From an uncultured Sediminibacterium sp. (GTDB lineage Bacteria; Bacteroidota; Bacteroidia; Chitinophagales; Chitinophagaceae), in NCBI GenBank assembly GCA_937907555.1, contig CALEST010000134.1:1-5897 (forward strand): 5,897 nucleotides of DNA. Direction: 5' to 3'. Below are positions 1-5,897 of the stretch, piece by piece. A program made the translations under genes and the position numbers. Each line of letters opens with the position of its first letter. Within the stretch, counting starts at the first letter, position 1. The notes under the pieces are model-generated. The model was not told the origin of the DNA, made no database searches, and saw only the letters and a list, made by a program, of their open reading frames with translations.

Positions 1-252
1 TTGATTCAAGCCAAACGTTTTCATCCACATGTAAAAATATCCGAACCGATTTTTACGGACAAGGAGAAAAACATACTAGAGTTGTTGGCAGCTCAATTAA
101 CCAGCAAGGAAATTGCTGAACGGTTGGGCATGAGCAGCAGAACCGTAGAGTCTTACCGAAAGTCCATGCAAGAAAAAACCGGCTCGAAAAATTCGGCCGG
201 CTTAATCCTGTATGCTATTAAAAATGGAATTATTCCTGTTCAGGAAGTTTAG
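1..252 (+). CDS. LuxR/NarL-type DNA-binding domain, 3' part of a transcriptional regulator (5' end outside window)
   Basis: The 83 residues visible are the C-terminal DNA-binding part of a LuxR/FixJ-type regulator, probably a two-component response regulator whose receiver domain lies left of the window. The helix-turn-helix runs from about residue 18 (FTDKEKNILELLA) to 78. It contains the typical SKEIAERLGMSSRTVESYRKS core (residues 35-55), with the recognition helix at about 45-58, then the family-typical K-G-N spacing (KTGSKNSAGL, 59-68) and a hydrophobic last helix (LILYAIKNGII). The first codon is TTG at base 1, but I read it as an internal Leu codon because the frame is open to the edge and a lone HTH of this kind normally follows a receiver or other sensory domain. 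The TAG stop at 250-252 touches the stop of the convergent AIM24-like gene with no base between. No plus-strand terminator is visible after it. The target genes are unknown; regulation of the neighbouring pump is possible but not shown. Confidence 0.87.
   Translation: MIQAKRFHPHVKISEPIFTDKEKNILELLAAQLTSKEIAERLGMSSRTVESYRKSMQEKTGSKNSAGLILYAIKNGIIPVQEV
173..200 (-). terminator. Intrinsic (rho-independent) terminator of the minus-strand efflux operon, inside the regulator gene
   Basis: Read on the minus strand from 200 downwards, CCGGC (200-196) pairs with GCCGG (183-179) and CGAA (195-192) pairs with TTCG (188-185). The loop is TTT (191-189) and one A (184) is bulged. This gives a 9-bp, GC-rich stem followed at once by six T residues (178-173). 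That is the classic hairpin plus U-tract layout, and it works only for minus-strand transcription, since the plus-strand side has no T run after the stem. It starts 52 bases beyond the stop codon of the AIM24-like gene, where the operon transcript should end. The same bases encode residues 58-67 (EKTGSKNSAG) of the convergent LuxR-type regulator. The structure is seen directly; termination activity is inferred. Confidence 0.75.
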
Positions 253-1044
253 TTACCATCTACCGTCTCCGTCGAGCAGGTTGCCCAATCCTCCTAGAAT
301 ACTTCCTTCTTCTTTTCTGGGTCCTACACCGTATTGTAGAATTCTGCCTGCCAATCGGCTAATTGGTAAGGTTTGAATCCAAACAGTTCCTGGTCCGGAC
401 AGGGTGGCAAAGAATAAACCTTCGCCTCCGAATATGGTGTTCTTGATCCCCCCTACAAACTGAATATCATAATTAACGCTGGAAGTGAAACCAACAATAC
501 ATCCGGTATCAATTTTCAAGGTTTCTCCGGGATGCAGGTCTCTTTTGAATACATGCCCTCCGGCGTGTAGAAAACTCATGCCATCTCCTTCCAGTTTCTG
601 CATGATGAATCCTTCCCCACCAAATAAGCCTGTGCCCAGTTTGCGTTGAAATTCAATACCTACGCTTACTCCTTTGGCAGCACACAAAAAACTATCTTTC
701 TGACAAATGATACGATTGTTGTACTGAGATAAATCCAGCGGAATTATCTTTCCAGGATATGGCGAGGCAAAGCTTACCCTGCGCTTACCATGGTTCACAT
801 TGGTAAATGCAGTCATGAATAAACTCTCTCCGGTTAACATTCTTTTTCCGGCATTCAATAGCTTTCCAAAAATGCTGTTGTTTTGATGTGAACCATCACC
901 GAACATGGTTTCCATGATAACACCATCGTCCATCATCATGAATGCACCCGGTTCTGCAATAGCTGTTTCGTTATAATCTAATTCAACTTCAACAAACTGC
1001 ATTTCCTCTCCAAAAATGCGATAGTCTATTTCGTGATTCTGCAT
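253..1044 (-). CDS. TIGR00266/AIM24 family protein
   Basis: This 263-residue protein belongs to the AIM24 (TIGR00266) family: soluble, beta-rich proteins widespread in bacteria and named after a yeast mitochondrial protein. Their biochemical role in bacteria is not established. The family signature appears twice: FGGEGFIMQKLEGDG (140-154) and FGGEGLFFATLSGPG (205-219), the second followed by VWIQTLP. A weaker related unit, GESLFMTAFTN, starts at residue 72. There is no signal peptide or membrane segment, so it is predicted to be cytoplasmic. The C-terminus is a Gly-rich tail (GSILGGLGNLLDGDGRW), as often seen in the family. The length is normal and the gene looks intact. The ATG lies only 3 bases after the stop of the RND permease gene, so the two are co-transcribed and probably translationally coupled. 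The stop abuts the convergent regulator gene. The family call is firm; any link to efflux or membrane stress is inference from position only. Confidence 0.92.
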   Translation of the reverse strand: MQNHEIDYRIFGEEMQFVEVELDYNETAIAEPGAFMMMDDGVIMETMFGDGSHQNNSIFGKLLNAGKRMLTGESLFMTAFTNVNHGKRRVSFASPYPGKIIPLDLSQYNNRIICQKDSFLCAAKGVSVGIEFQRKLGTGLFGGEGFIMQKLEGDGMSFLHAGGHVFKRDLHPGETLKIDTGCIVGFTSSVNYDIQFVGGIKNTIFGGEGLFFATLSGPGTVWIQTLPISRLAGRILQYGVGPRKEEGSILGGLGNLLDGDGRW

Positions 1045-1047
1045 GGT

Positions 1048-4000
1048 TTAATTTTTAGCTAAATTAATTTTTTGTTCTCCCATCCACACTTTTTTACCCT
1101 GTAATTTTTTTACAGCGAACATGATTCCAACAAAAATGAAGAACAGTGGTCCGGTGAATCCAAATAATGCTACATACTTGGTACCATAGAATCTCTCCAT
1201 TGGTCTTCTTAATCTTTCAGAAATCAGGTACATACTTGGTACCATAATTAAGGTTAAGAAGAAAGAGAAAATCAATCCGAAAATAATGGTCCAGGCCAAA
1301 GGTCCCCAGAATACCACAGAGTCTCCTCCAATAAAAATCTTAGGATCTAAATGAGTGAACATTGAAACGAAATCGATATTAAAACCAATGGCCAGAGGGA
1401 ACATACCCATCATTGTTGCCAGCGCGGTTAACAATACCGGAATGATTCTGATTTTTCCGGCTTCAATGGCTGCTGCTCTGGTTTTGTATCCTCTGCCTCT
1501 TAATTCATCGGTAAACTCAATTAATAGGATACCATTTTTAATTACAATACCAGCCAACCCAATGATACCTACCCCTACCATGATGGTTGCCATACTCATG
1601 CCTGTTAAAGCATAACCCAGGAATACACCAATAATAGAGAAGAAGATTTCTGTTAATACAATGAAAGGCTTACTTAAACTGTTAAACTGTAATACCAGAA
1701 TCAAGAAGATAATTAATAAAGCACTTAACAAAGCTGTTCCCAGGAAGGCACTGGTTTCCGCCTGTTGCTCTCCTTCACCAGTTTGTTTAATGGTGATGTC
1801 GGCCGGGATCTGTGTCTTTGCTTTAAACTCTTCAATTTTCTTGGCCAAAGCTTTGTTGATTTCCGGAGTTAAACTTGGATCCGTTACAGCAGATTGAATC
1901 TGGATGGTTCTTTTCAGGTTCTTTCTTTTTACGCCACCTGCTGTATTGGTGTATTCAATGGTTGCCACACTGCTTAAAGGAATCTGCTTAATTGCGCCAG
2001 TAGTGAAATCTCTGAATACAATACGCATATTCATCAATTCATTGATATCGTTGCGCGATTTGGCATCAAAACGAAGTTGAATTTTGTATTCATCTTCATC
2101 GTCTTTAAGCTTGCTTACTTCTTTACCAAATACAGCCGTTCTTAACTCAGAGCCAATTTGTGCAGTACTTACGCCTTCTGACAATGCTCTTTGTCTGTCT
2201 ATATTTACCGTGATTTCAGGATTGTTTAAGTCAATATCCATTCCTAAACTCTGCATGCCTTCAACGCGGTTGGTATCTAAGTGATTCAACAACTGAATGG
2301 CTGTTTTTGCCAACGCATCAAAATTATCACCAGTTACTTCAATGTTTACTGGAGGTTCTGTTGGAGGACCTGCGTCTTCCTGTCTTACTTCAATACTTGC
2401 ACCAGGTATACCTACCATCTGCTTTCTTATTTCATCCTGGAATGGAGCTGAGCTCTTTCCATGTCTTTGTTCAAATTCAACAAAAGACACCTGAATTCTT
2501 CCTAAATGAGATTGTGTACTTCTGTTATTGTCTCTTGGATTATTTGCTCCAACAGCTACGTTTGAAATAACACTCTCAACAATGCTTCCTTCCTTACCAG
2601 GCTGATCATCTCCTAAGATTTTGTATACCCTGCTCTCCAGTACCCTTAGCACAGAATCCGTTGTTTGTGCTTTGGTGCCAATTGGCATTTTCAAATACAC
2701 ATATACAAATTTGGGATCTCCGCTGGGGAAGAAAGGTTTGGGATTGTTTCTAAGGATTAATAAGAATAAAGAGATTGGAAAAAGAATGAATAAGCCAATT
2801 AAAAGGTAAACTGGTCTCTTTCTTACTAAAATATATTGTAATAGTTTTTCGTAACGGTTCATTAAACCAGGCAATGCTCTTTCCTGGAAGAAATGAATGA
2901 TATTTCTTAAAACATATCTCTCCAACACCACCAGGAGGGCCATGAATATCAGGAAGTTTCCTACTCCATGCCATCCAACCAGGTTGAATAAAACGCCTAG
3001 TATAATAGCTCCCCAGAACCACCATTGCTTGAATATGGCATTCTTGGGCGATTCATATTCTCTTCCTTCAGGCTTCATGAAACTAACCGCAAATACCGGG
3101 TTGATAAAGAAGGCAACCACTAAAGATGCAGCCAATGTTAAGATTAACATGATGGGTAAGTAAATCATGAACTTACCAATGATTCCCTTCCATAAAAGTA
3201 ATGGGAAGAAAGGTGCTAATGTGGTTGCTGTACCTGCCAGTACCGGTATGAAAACTTCACCTGCTGCTTCTTTGGCAGAACGTACAATTTTTACTTTTCC
3301 ATTCTGATAAATTCTATGAGTATTCTCAATTACCACAATGGCATCGTCCACAATAATACCCAGACCAAACAATAAGGCAAACAGTACAATGAAGTTCAAG
3401 GTAATGGCTCCACCGGCTATGAATTCACCCAACGGTAAAAACATGAATGAAACGAAAACCGATAATGGTACACTTAAGGCAACAAAAAATGCATTGGTAA
3501 CGCCCATAAAGAACATGAGAATAACCAATACCAGGATAAATCCGATGATGATGGTGTTTACCAATTCATTAAAGGAAGTCTTTGTGCCCTTGCTCTGGTC
3601 GCCTGTAATAACAACTTTCAAATTTTTAGGCAGCTCATCACTTTTCTGCATGTCCGCTACAATCTTATTAATGCCATCTGCTGTATTAATAAGGTTTTCG
3701 CCTGCTCTTTTTACAATATTGATGGTAATTACATTTTTTCCGTCTAAGCGCGCATAGCTCTCGGTTTCTTTAACCGTATCAATAATTTGTGCAACGTCCT
3801 GTAAATAAATAGGAGCTCCGTTCACATTCTTTACCTGAATATGCTGCATATCATAGGCAGTTCTGAACTGTCCTTTGATTTTGATATTGCGCTTCATGGT
3901 TCCTACTTCTACCAAGCCTCCGCTGATATCCTTGTTCTCCAGGTTTACGGCAGATTCAATGTCTCTGAAAGTTAGTTTTGATGCAGCCAGTTTTGCAGGA

Positions 4001-4608
4001 TCTATATTAATTTGAATTTCTCTTTCAGGAGCACCTACAATTTCTGCACGGTTTACTTCTTTCAGTTCTTCAAAACGATCCTGTAGTTTATCTGCGTATT
4101 CTTTCAGCTTAACGCCATCAAAGTCTCCACTCAGGTTTACGAACATGATGGGCTGATCACTGATGGAAAACTCCTGCACATTGGGCAAAGAAGTTAAGTC
4201 GTTGGGCAGATCGGTTTGTGCCTTGTCTACTGCATCCTTTACTTTAATCTTGGCAATTTCAGGTTTAATATCTGTATCAAATTCCACCACAATCAAACTG
4301 TAATCCTGTTGTGAAGTGGATTGAATTTTATTCACTTTGGCACCGCTGATTCCTTTCAATTGTTTTTCAATAGGTCGGGTAACCAGGTTTTCGATGTCTT
4401 TGGGTGAATTACCAAAATAAACAGTAGTGATAGAAATGGTAGGTACCACAATATCAGGAAACTGCTCTTTGGGAAGGGTGGTGAACTTATTTAATCCATA
4501 CAATGAAATCAATATCGTGATCACATAAACAGCCGTCCGGTTGTCAATGGCCCAGCTGGTAGGTTTAAATTCTTTGAATTTTTTGGCAACGCCTTCTATG
4601 AAATTCAT
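1048..4608 (-). CDS. RND-family efflux transporter permease subunit (AcrB/HAE1-like, enlarged)
   Basis: This is the inner-membrane, proton-driven pump of a tripartite efflux system, 1186 residues long (AcrB has about 1049). Predicted helices: TM1 about 26-41; a first periplasmic domain about 42-345; TM2-TM6 about 349-506; an extra hydrophobic pair about 528-545 and 549-566; TM7 about 599-619; a second periplasmic domain about 620-950; TM8-TM12 about 953-1128; and one more hydrophobic segment at 1145-1167. The proton-relay residues are present: Asp421-Asp422 in TM4 (GLGIIVDDAIVVIEN) and Lys1024 in TM10 (GIVIKNGILLIEF). The N-terminus carries the usual LPKEQFPDIVVPTISI stretch leading into the porter domain. 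The gene is intact, without frameshift. It starts 12 bases after the adaptor gene; the upstream bases are A/T-rich without a clear Shine-Dalgarno, normal for Bacteroidota. The substrate cannot be told from sequence; drugs, detergents or lipophilic compounds are more likely than metals, but this is only a family-level guess. Confidence 0.96.
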   Translation of the reverse strand: MNFIEGVAKKFKEFKPTSWAIDNRTAVYVITILISLYGLNKFTTLPKEQFPDIVVPTISITTVYFGNSPKDIENLVTRPIEKQLKGISGAKVNKIQSTSQQDYSLIVVEFDTDIKPEIAKIKVKDAVDKAQTDLPNDLTSLPNVQEFSISDQPIMFVNLSGDFDGVKLKEYADKLQDRFEELKEVNRAEIVGAPEREIQINIDPAKLAASKLTFRDIESAVNLENKDISGGLVEVGTMKRNIKIKGQFRTAYDMQHIQVKNVNGAPIYLQDVAQIIDTVKETESYARLDGKNVITINIVKRAGENLINTADGINKIVADMQKSDELPKNLKVVITGDQSKGTKTSFNELVNTIIIGFILVLVILMFFMGVTNAFFVALSVPLSVFVSFMFLPLGEFIAGGAITLNFIVLFALLFGLGIIVDDAIVVIENTHRIYQNGKVKIVRSAKEAAGEVFIPVLAGTATTLAPFFPLLLWKGIIGKFMIYLPIMLILTLAASLVVAFFINPVFAVSFMKPEGREYESPKNAIFKQWWFWGAIILGVLFNLVGWHGVGNFLIFMALLVVLERYVLRNIIHFFQERALPGLMNRYEKLLQYILVRKRPVYLLIGLFILFPISLFLLILRNNPKPFFPSGDPKFVYVYLKMPIGTKAQTTDSVLRVLESRVYKILGDDQPGKEGSIVESVISNVAVGANNPRDNNRSTQSHLGRIQVSFVEFEQRHGKSSAPFQDEIRKQMVGIPGASIEVRQEDAGPPTEPPVNIEVTGDNFDALAKTAIQLLNHLDTNRVEGMQSLGMDIDLNNPEITVNIDRQRALSEGVSTAQIGSELRTAVFGKEVSKLKDDEDEYKIQLRFDAKSRNDINELMNMRIVFRDFTTGAIKQIPLSSVATIEYTNTAGGVKRKNLKRTIQIQSAVTDPSLTPEINKALAKKIEEFKAKTQIPADITIKQTGEGEQQAETSAFLGTALLSALLIIFLILVLQFNSLSKPFIVLTEIFFSIIGVFLGYALTGMSMATIMVGVGIIGLAGIVIKNGILLIEFTDELRGRGYKTRAAAIEAGKIRIIPVLLTALATMMGMFPLAIGFNIDFVSMFTHLDPKIFIGGDSVVFWGPLAWTIIFGLIFSFFLTLIMVPSMYLISERLRRPMERFYGTKYVALFGFTGPLFFIFVGIMFAVKKLQGKKVWMGEQKINLAKN
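1171..1246. repeat. Exact 18-base direct repeat (1171-1188 and 1229-1246) within the RND gene
   Basis: The 18-mer tacatacttggtaccata occurs at 1171-1188 and again, base for base, at 1229-1246; the starts are 58 bases apart. It contains the palindrome tggtacca. As 58 is not a multiple of three, the permease reads the copies in different frames: the 1229-1246 copy spans MVPSMY (residues 1122-1127, end of TM12) and the 1171-1188 copy encodes YGTKYV (1141-1146), just before the extra C-terminal hydrophobic segment. Flanking bases do not match, so the repeat is exactly 18 long. Because the frames differ, protein-level conservation cannot explain it. Confidence 0.9.
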
Positions 4609-4620
4609 ATCTAGTATTTT

Positions 4621-5826
4621 TTATTTTCTTAAAACCTTTACAGCCTGTCCGTCATAAATATTCTGGTATCCTTCAGTGATTAATAAATCACTTTCGCTTA
4701 AACCAGATTTTACTTCAATCAGACTGCCGTAGAATTCACCTACAGTGATCATTTTCTTTCTTGCTACCAGTTTTTTTCCTTCCTGTACTGCTATATAAAC
4801 ATATTTACCTTTCTCTTCGGTTTGTACGGTGTTTACATTGATTGCAATGGCATTGGGTGCTTCATAATCCTGAAACTTAACCTGAGCCAATTGGTTGGGT
4901 CTGATATTGGCATCGTAAGGAATTTTTATTTCAACATCAAAGCTTCTGGTATTGGCATCAATACTTCTGCTGGCAGTTGAAACATTTGCCTTGATTTCTT
5001 TATTCAGGTCTGGCAAACTGATAATGCTCACCGATCCGGCTTTAATACGATTGCTGTAGTTTTCCGGAACGCGGGTAACCACTTTCATGTTTTGTGTATT
5101 CACAATCTTTATCTGCGGAGTAACACCAGCTAGTCCAACAAAAATTTCCCCCACTCTTACATTCAATTCGTCCACTACACCACTAACGTCTGCAACAATA
5201 TTGGTAGCGCGCAACTGCTCTTCGGTTACTTTTACCTGTTCTTCTGCAGCTGCCAGTTGTCTTTCTAAAGACTGCACATTGTTTTTAGCTGAAATCAATT
5301 GCACTTCTGTTCCAATGCCCTCTTTCCATAAATTGCTTTGTCTGTTATAAAGGTCTTTGGCAAAACTCAATTGACTTTTTACGGTTTCAATAGATTTCTG
5401 TGCGGCAACAACAGACTGTCTTAAAACTGCATCATCCAGTTTAATTAACAGCTGTCCCTTTGTTACCAGATCACCTCTTTTTACGTAAAGTGCTTTCACT
5501 TGTCCTCCGCCCATTCTGGGAGATACATAAGAAATATTGTCTGAGGTAATATTTCCCTGAAGGTCTATATAGTGTACAAAAGTTGATTTGCCTACTGGTG
5601 TAATGTCAATCAATTTGGCAGTAGCTCCGGCAGAAGCAGTATCCAGATTATTAATTTCATTTTGAAGAGTAGTAATATGATCTGCCAGCTTGTTCTGTTC
5701 TGATTTCAGTTTTTCAAGAGCTGCTTTTTTAGAAGCCAGGTCATTGCCTTCTGTGTTTTTATTACCACAGCTGCTGATGACCATGATGGCAGCGGTAACA
5801 GGTAGTATAAATATTGATTTTCTCAT
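4621..5826 (-). CDS. RND efflux periplasmic adaptor subunit (HlyD/AcrA-like membrane fusion lipoprotein)
   Basis: This 401-residue protein is the periplasmic adaptor linking the RND permease to the outer-membrane channel. It begins with a lipoprotein signal peptide: MRKS, a hydrophobic stretch and the lipobox ISSC, so Cys20 should be lipidated after signal peptidase II cleavage. A charged heptad-like coiled coil follows at about 32-62, before the conserved adaptor core. The core has a split lipoyl domain (about 99-131, with GGQVKALYVKRGDLVTKGQ, and 209-231, with VSGVVDELNVRVGE), an alpha-helical hairpin at about 134-208, a beta-barrel with the SIDANTR motif (288-294), and IRPNQLAQVKF (308-318) leading into the membrane-proximal domain up to 401. 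Length and order are normal for the family. The ATG was chosen because it gives a complete signal peptide. It lies 19 bases after the preceding stop and the gene ends 12 bases before the permease gene. There is no clear Shine-Dalgarno. Confidence 0.95.
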   Translation of the reverse strand: MRKSIFILPVTAAIMVISSCGNKNTEGNDLASKKAALEKLKSEQNKLADHITTLQNEINNLDTASAGATAKLIDITPVGKSTFVHYIDLQGNITSDNISYVSPRMGGGQVKALYVKRGDLVTKGQLLIKLDDAVLRQSVVAAQKSIETVKSQLSFAKDLYNRQSNLWKEGIGTEVQLISAKNNVQSLERQLAAAEEQVKVTEEQLRATNIVADVSGVVDELNVRVGEIFVGLAGVTPQIKIVNTQNMKVVTRVPENYSNRIKAGSVSIISLPDLNKEIKANVSTASRSIDANTRSFDVEIKIPYDANIRPNQLAQVKFQDYEAPNAIAINVNTVQTEEKGKYVYIAVQEGKKLVARKKMITVGEFYGSLIEVKSGLSESDLLITEGYQNIYDGQAVKVLRK

Positions 5827-5845
5827 TGTTATGGTTTTAATATGT

Positions 5846-5897
5846 TTATAGTTTTCCGGTTGCGGTTAAATAATCTACTCTTGCAATGATGGCATCA
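5846..5897 (-). CDS. C-terminal end of a probable TolC-family outer-membrane efflux protein (5' part outside window)
   Basis: Reading the minus strand in from the right edge, an open frame gives DAIIARVDYLTATGKL and then a TAA stop at 5846-5848. A short stretch of the form 'A..DYL.ATG.L' is typical of the end of TolC-family channels, whose last helix often closes with an Asn/Asp-Tyr-Leu-x-Ala-x-Gly motif. Its position directly ahead of the adaptor and permease genes, 19 bases away on the same strand, fits the common outer-membrane factor, adaptor, permease order. Only 16 residues are visible, so the call rests on this motif and the context. If right, the operon encodes all three parts of the pump. 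Confidence 0.72.
   Translation of the reverse strand, partial: DAIIARVDYLTATGKL

Noticed and set aside
1..3. TTG at base 1 as the true start of a small stand-alone HTH protein
   Set aside because: The frame is open to the window edge and nothing upstream can be seen; LuxR-type HTH domains usually follow a receiver or sensor domain, so a truncated larger gene is more likely.
1045..1140. Possible internal promoter for the AIM24-like gene within the end of the permease gene
   Set aside because: A TAATTTAG sequence loosely resembles the Bacteroidota -7 element TAnnTTTG, but it has a mismatch and no TTTG at the right distance upstream; the 3-base gap favours co-transcription.
2750..3025. Minus-strand open frame of 91 codons inside the permease gene in another frame
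   Set aside because: It overlaps the permease reading frame completely, shows no family motif, and the permease frame is continuous here, so it is not a frameshift remnant.
3338..3757. Plus-strand open frame of 139 codons opposite the permease TM2-TM4 region
   Set aside because: It lies wholly antisense to a well-supported permease gene, has no recognisable domain, and has a skewed Met/Thr/Asn-rich composition expected from the complement of a membrane-protein gene.
1048..4608. Assigning the permease to the heavy-metal (CusA/CzcA) group
   Set aside because: No metal-relay Met pattern or His-rich segment could be identified, and the TM4 and TM10 motifs fit the general HAE1/AcrB-like type; the substrate is left open.
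4609..4620. Transcription terminator or promoter between adaptor and permease genes
   Set aside because: The gap is only 12 A/T-rich bases with no hairpin, consistent with an uninterrupted operon.

Overview
The window looks like a chromosomal segment of a Bacteroidota bacterium, possibly Chitinophagaceae or a relative. This rests on the AT-leaning composition, A/T-rich translation starts without a clear Shine-Dalgarno motif, a lipoprotein-type efflux adaptor with an extra N-terminal coiled coil, and an RND permease of the enlarged type common in that phylum. The lineage is inferred from style; no marker gene is present. Coding density is nearly total, and no gene-free stretch is longer than 20 bases.

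Layout from left to right: (1) the 3' part of a plus-strand gene ending in a LuxR/NarL-type helix-turn-helix (1-252); (2) directly abutting it, stop codon to stop codon, a minus-strand AIM24/TIGR00266-family gene (253-1044); (3) a minus-strand RND efflux permease (1048-4608); (4) a minus-strand periplasmic adaptor lipoprotein (4621-5826); (5) the last 16 codons of a minus-strand gene at the right edge, best read as a TolC-family outer-membrane channel (5846-5897).

The four minus-strand genes are separated by 19, 12 and 3 bases in transcription order and almost certainly form one operon: outer-membrane factor, adaptor, permease, AIM24-like protein. The first three would make a complete tripartite pump spanning both membranes and driven by the proton gradient; the permease keeps the Asp-Asp and Lys residues of the proton relay. 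The AIM24-like protein is the unexpected last member and its role is unknown. The operon promoter lies beyond the right edge.

The operon seems to end at a well-formed intrinsic terminator that lies inside the coding sequence of the convergent LuxR-type gene (173-200). Other points worth a look are an exact 18-base direct repeat read in two different frames near the 3' end of the permease gene, and extra predicted membrane helices in the permease. No mobile element, CRISPR array, RNA gene or clearly new system was seen.
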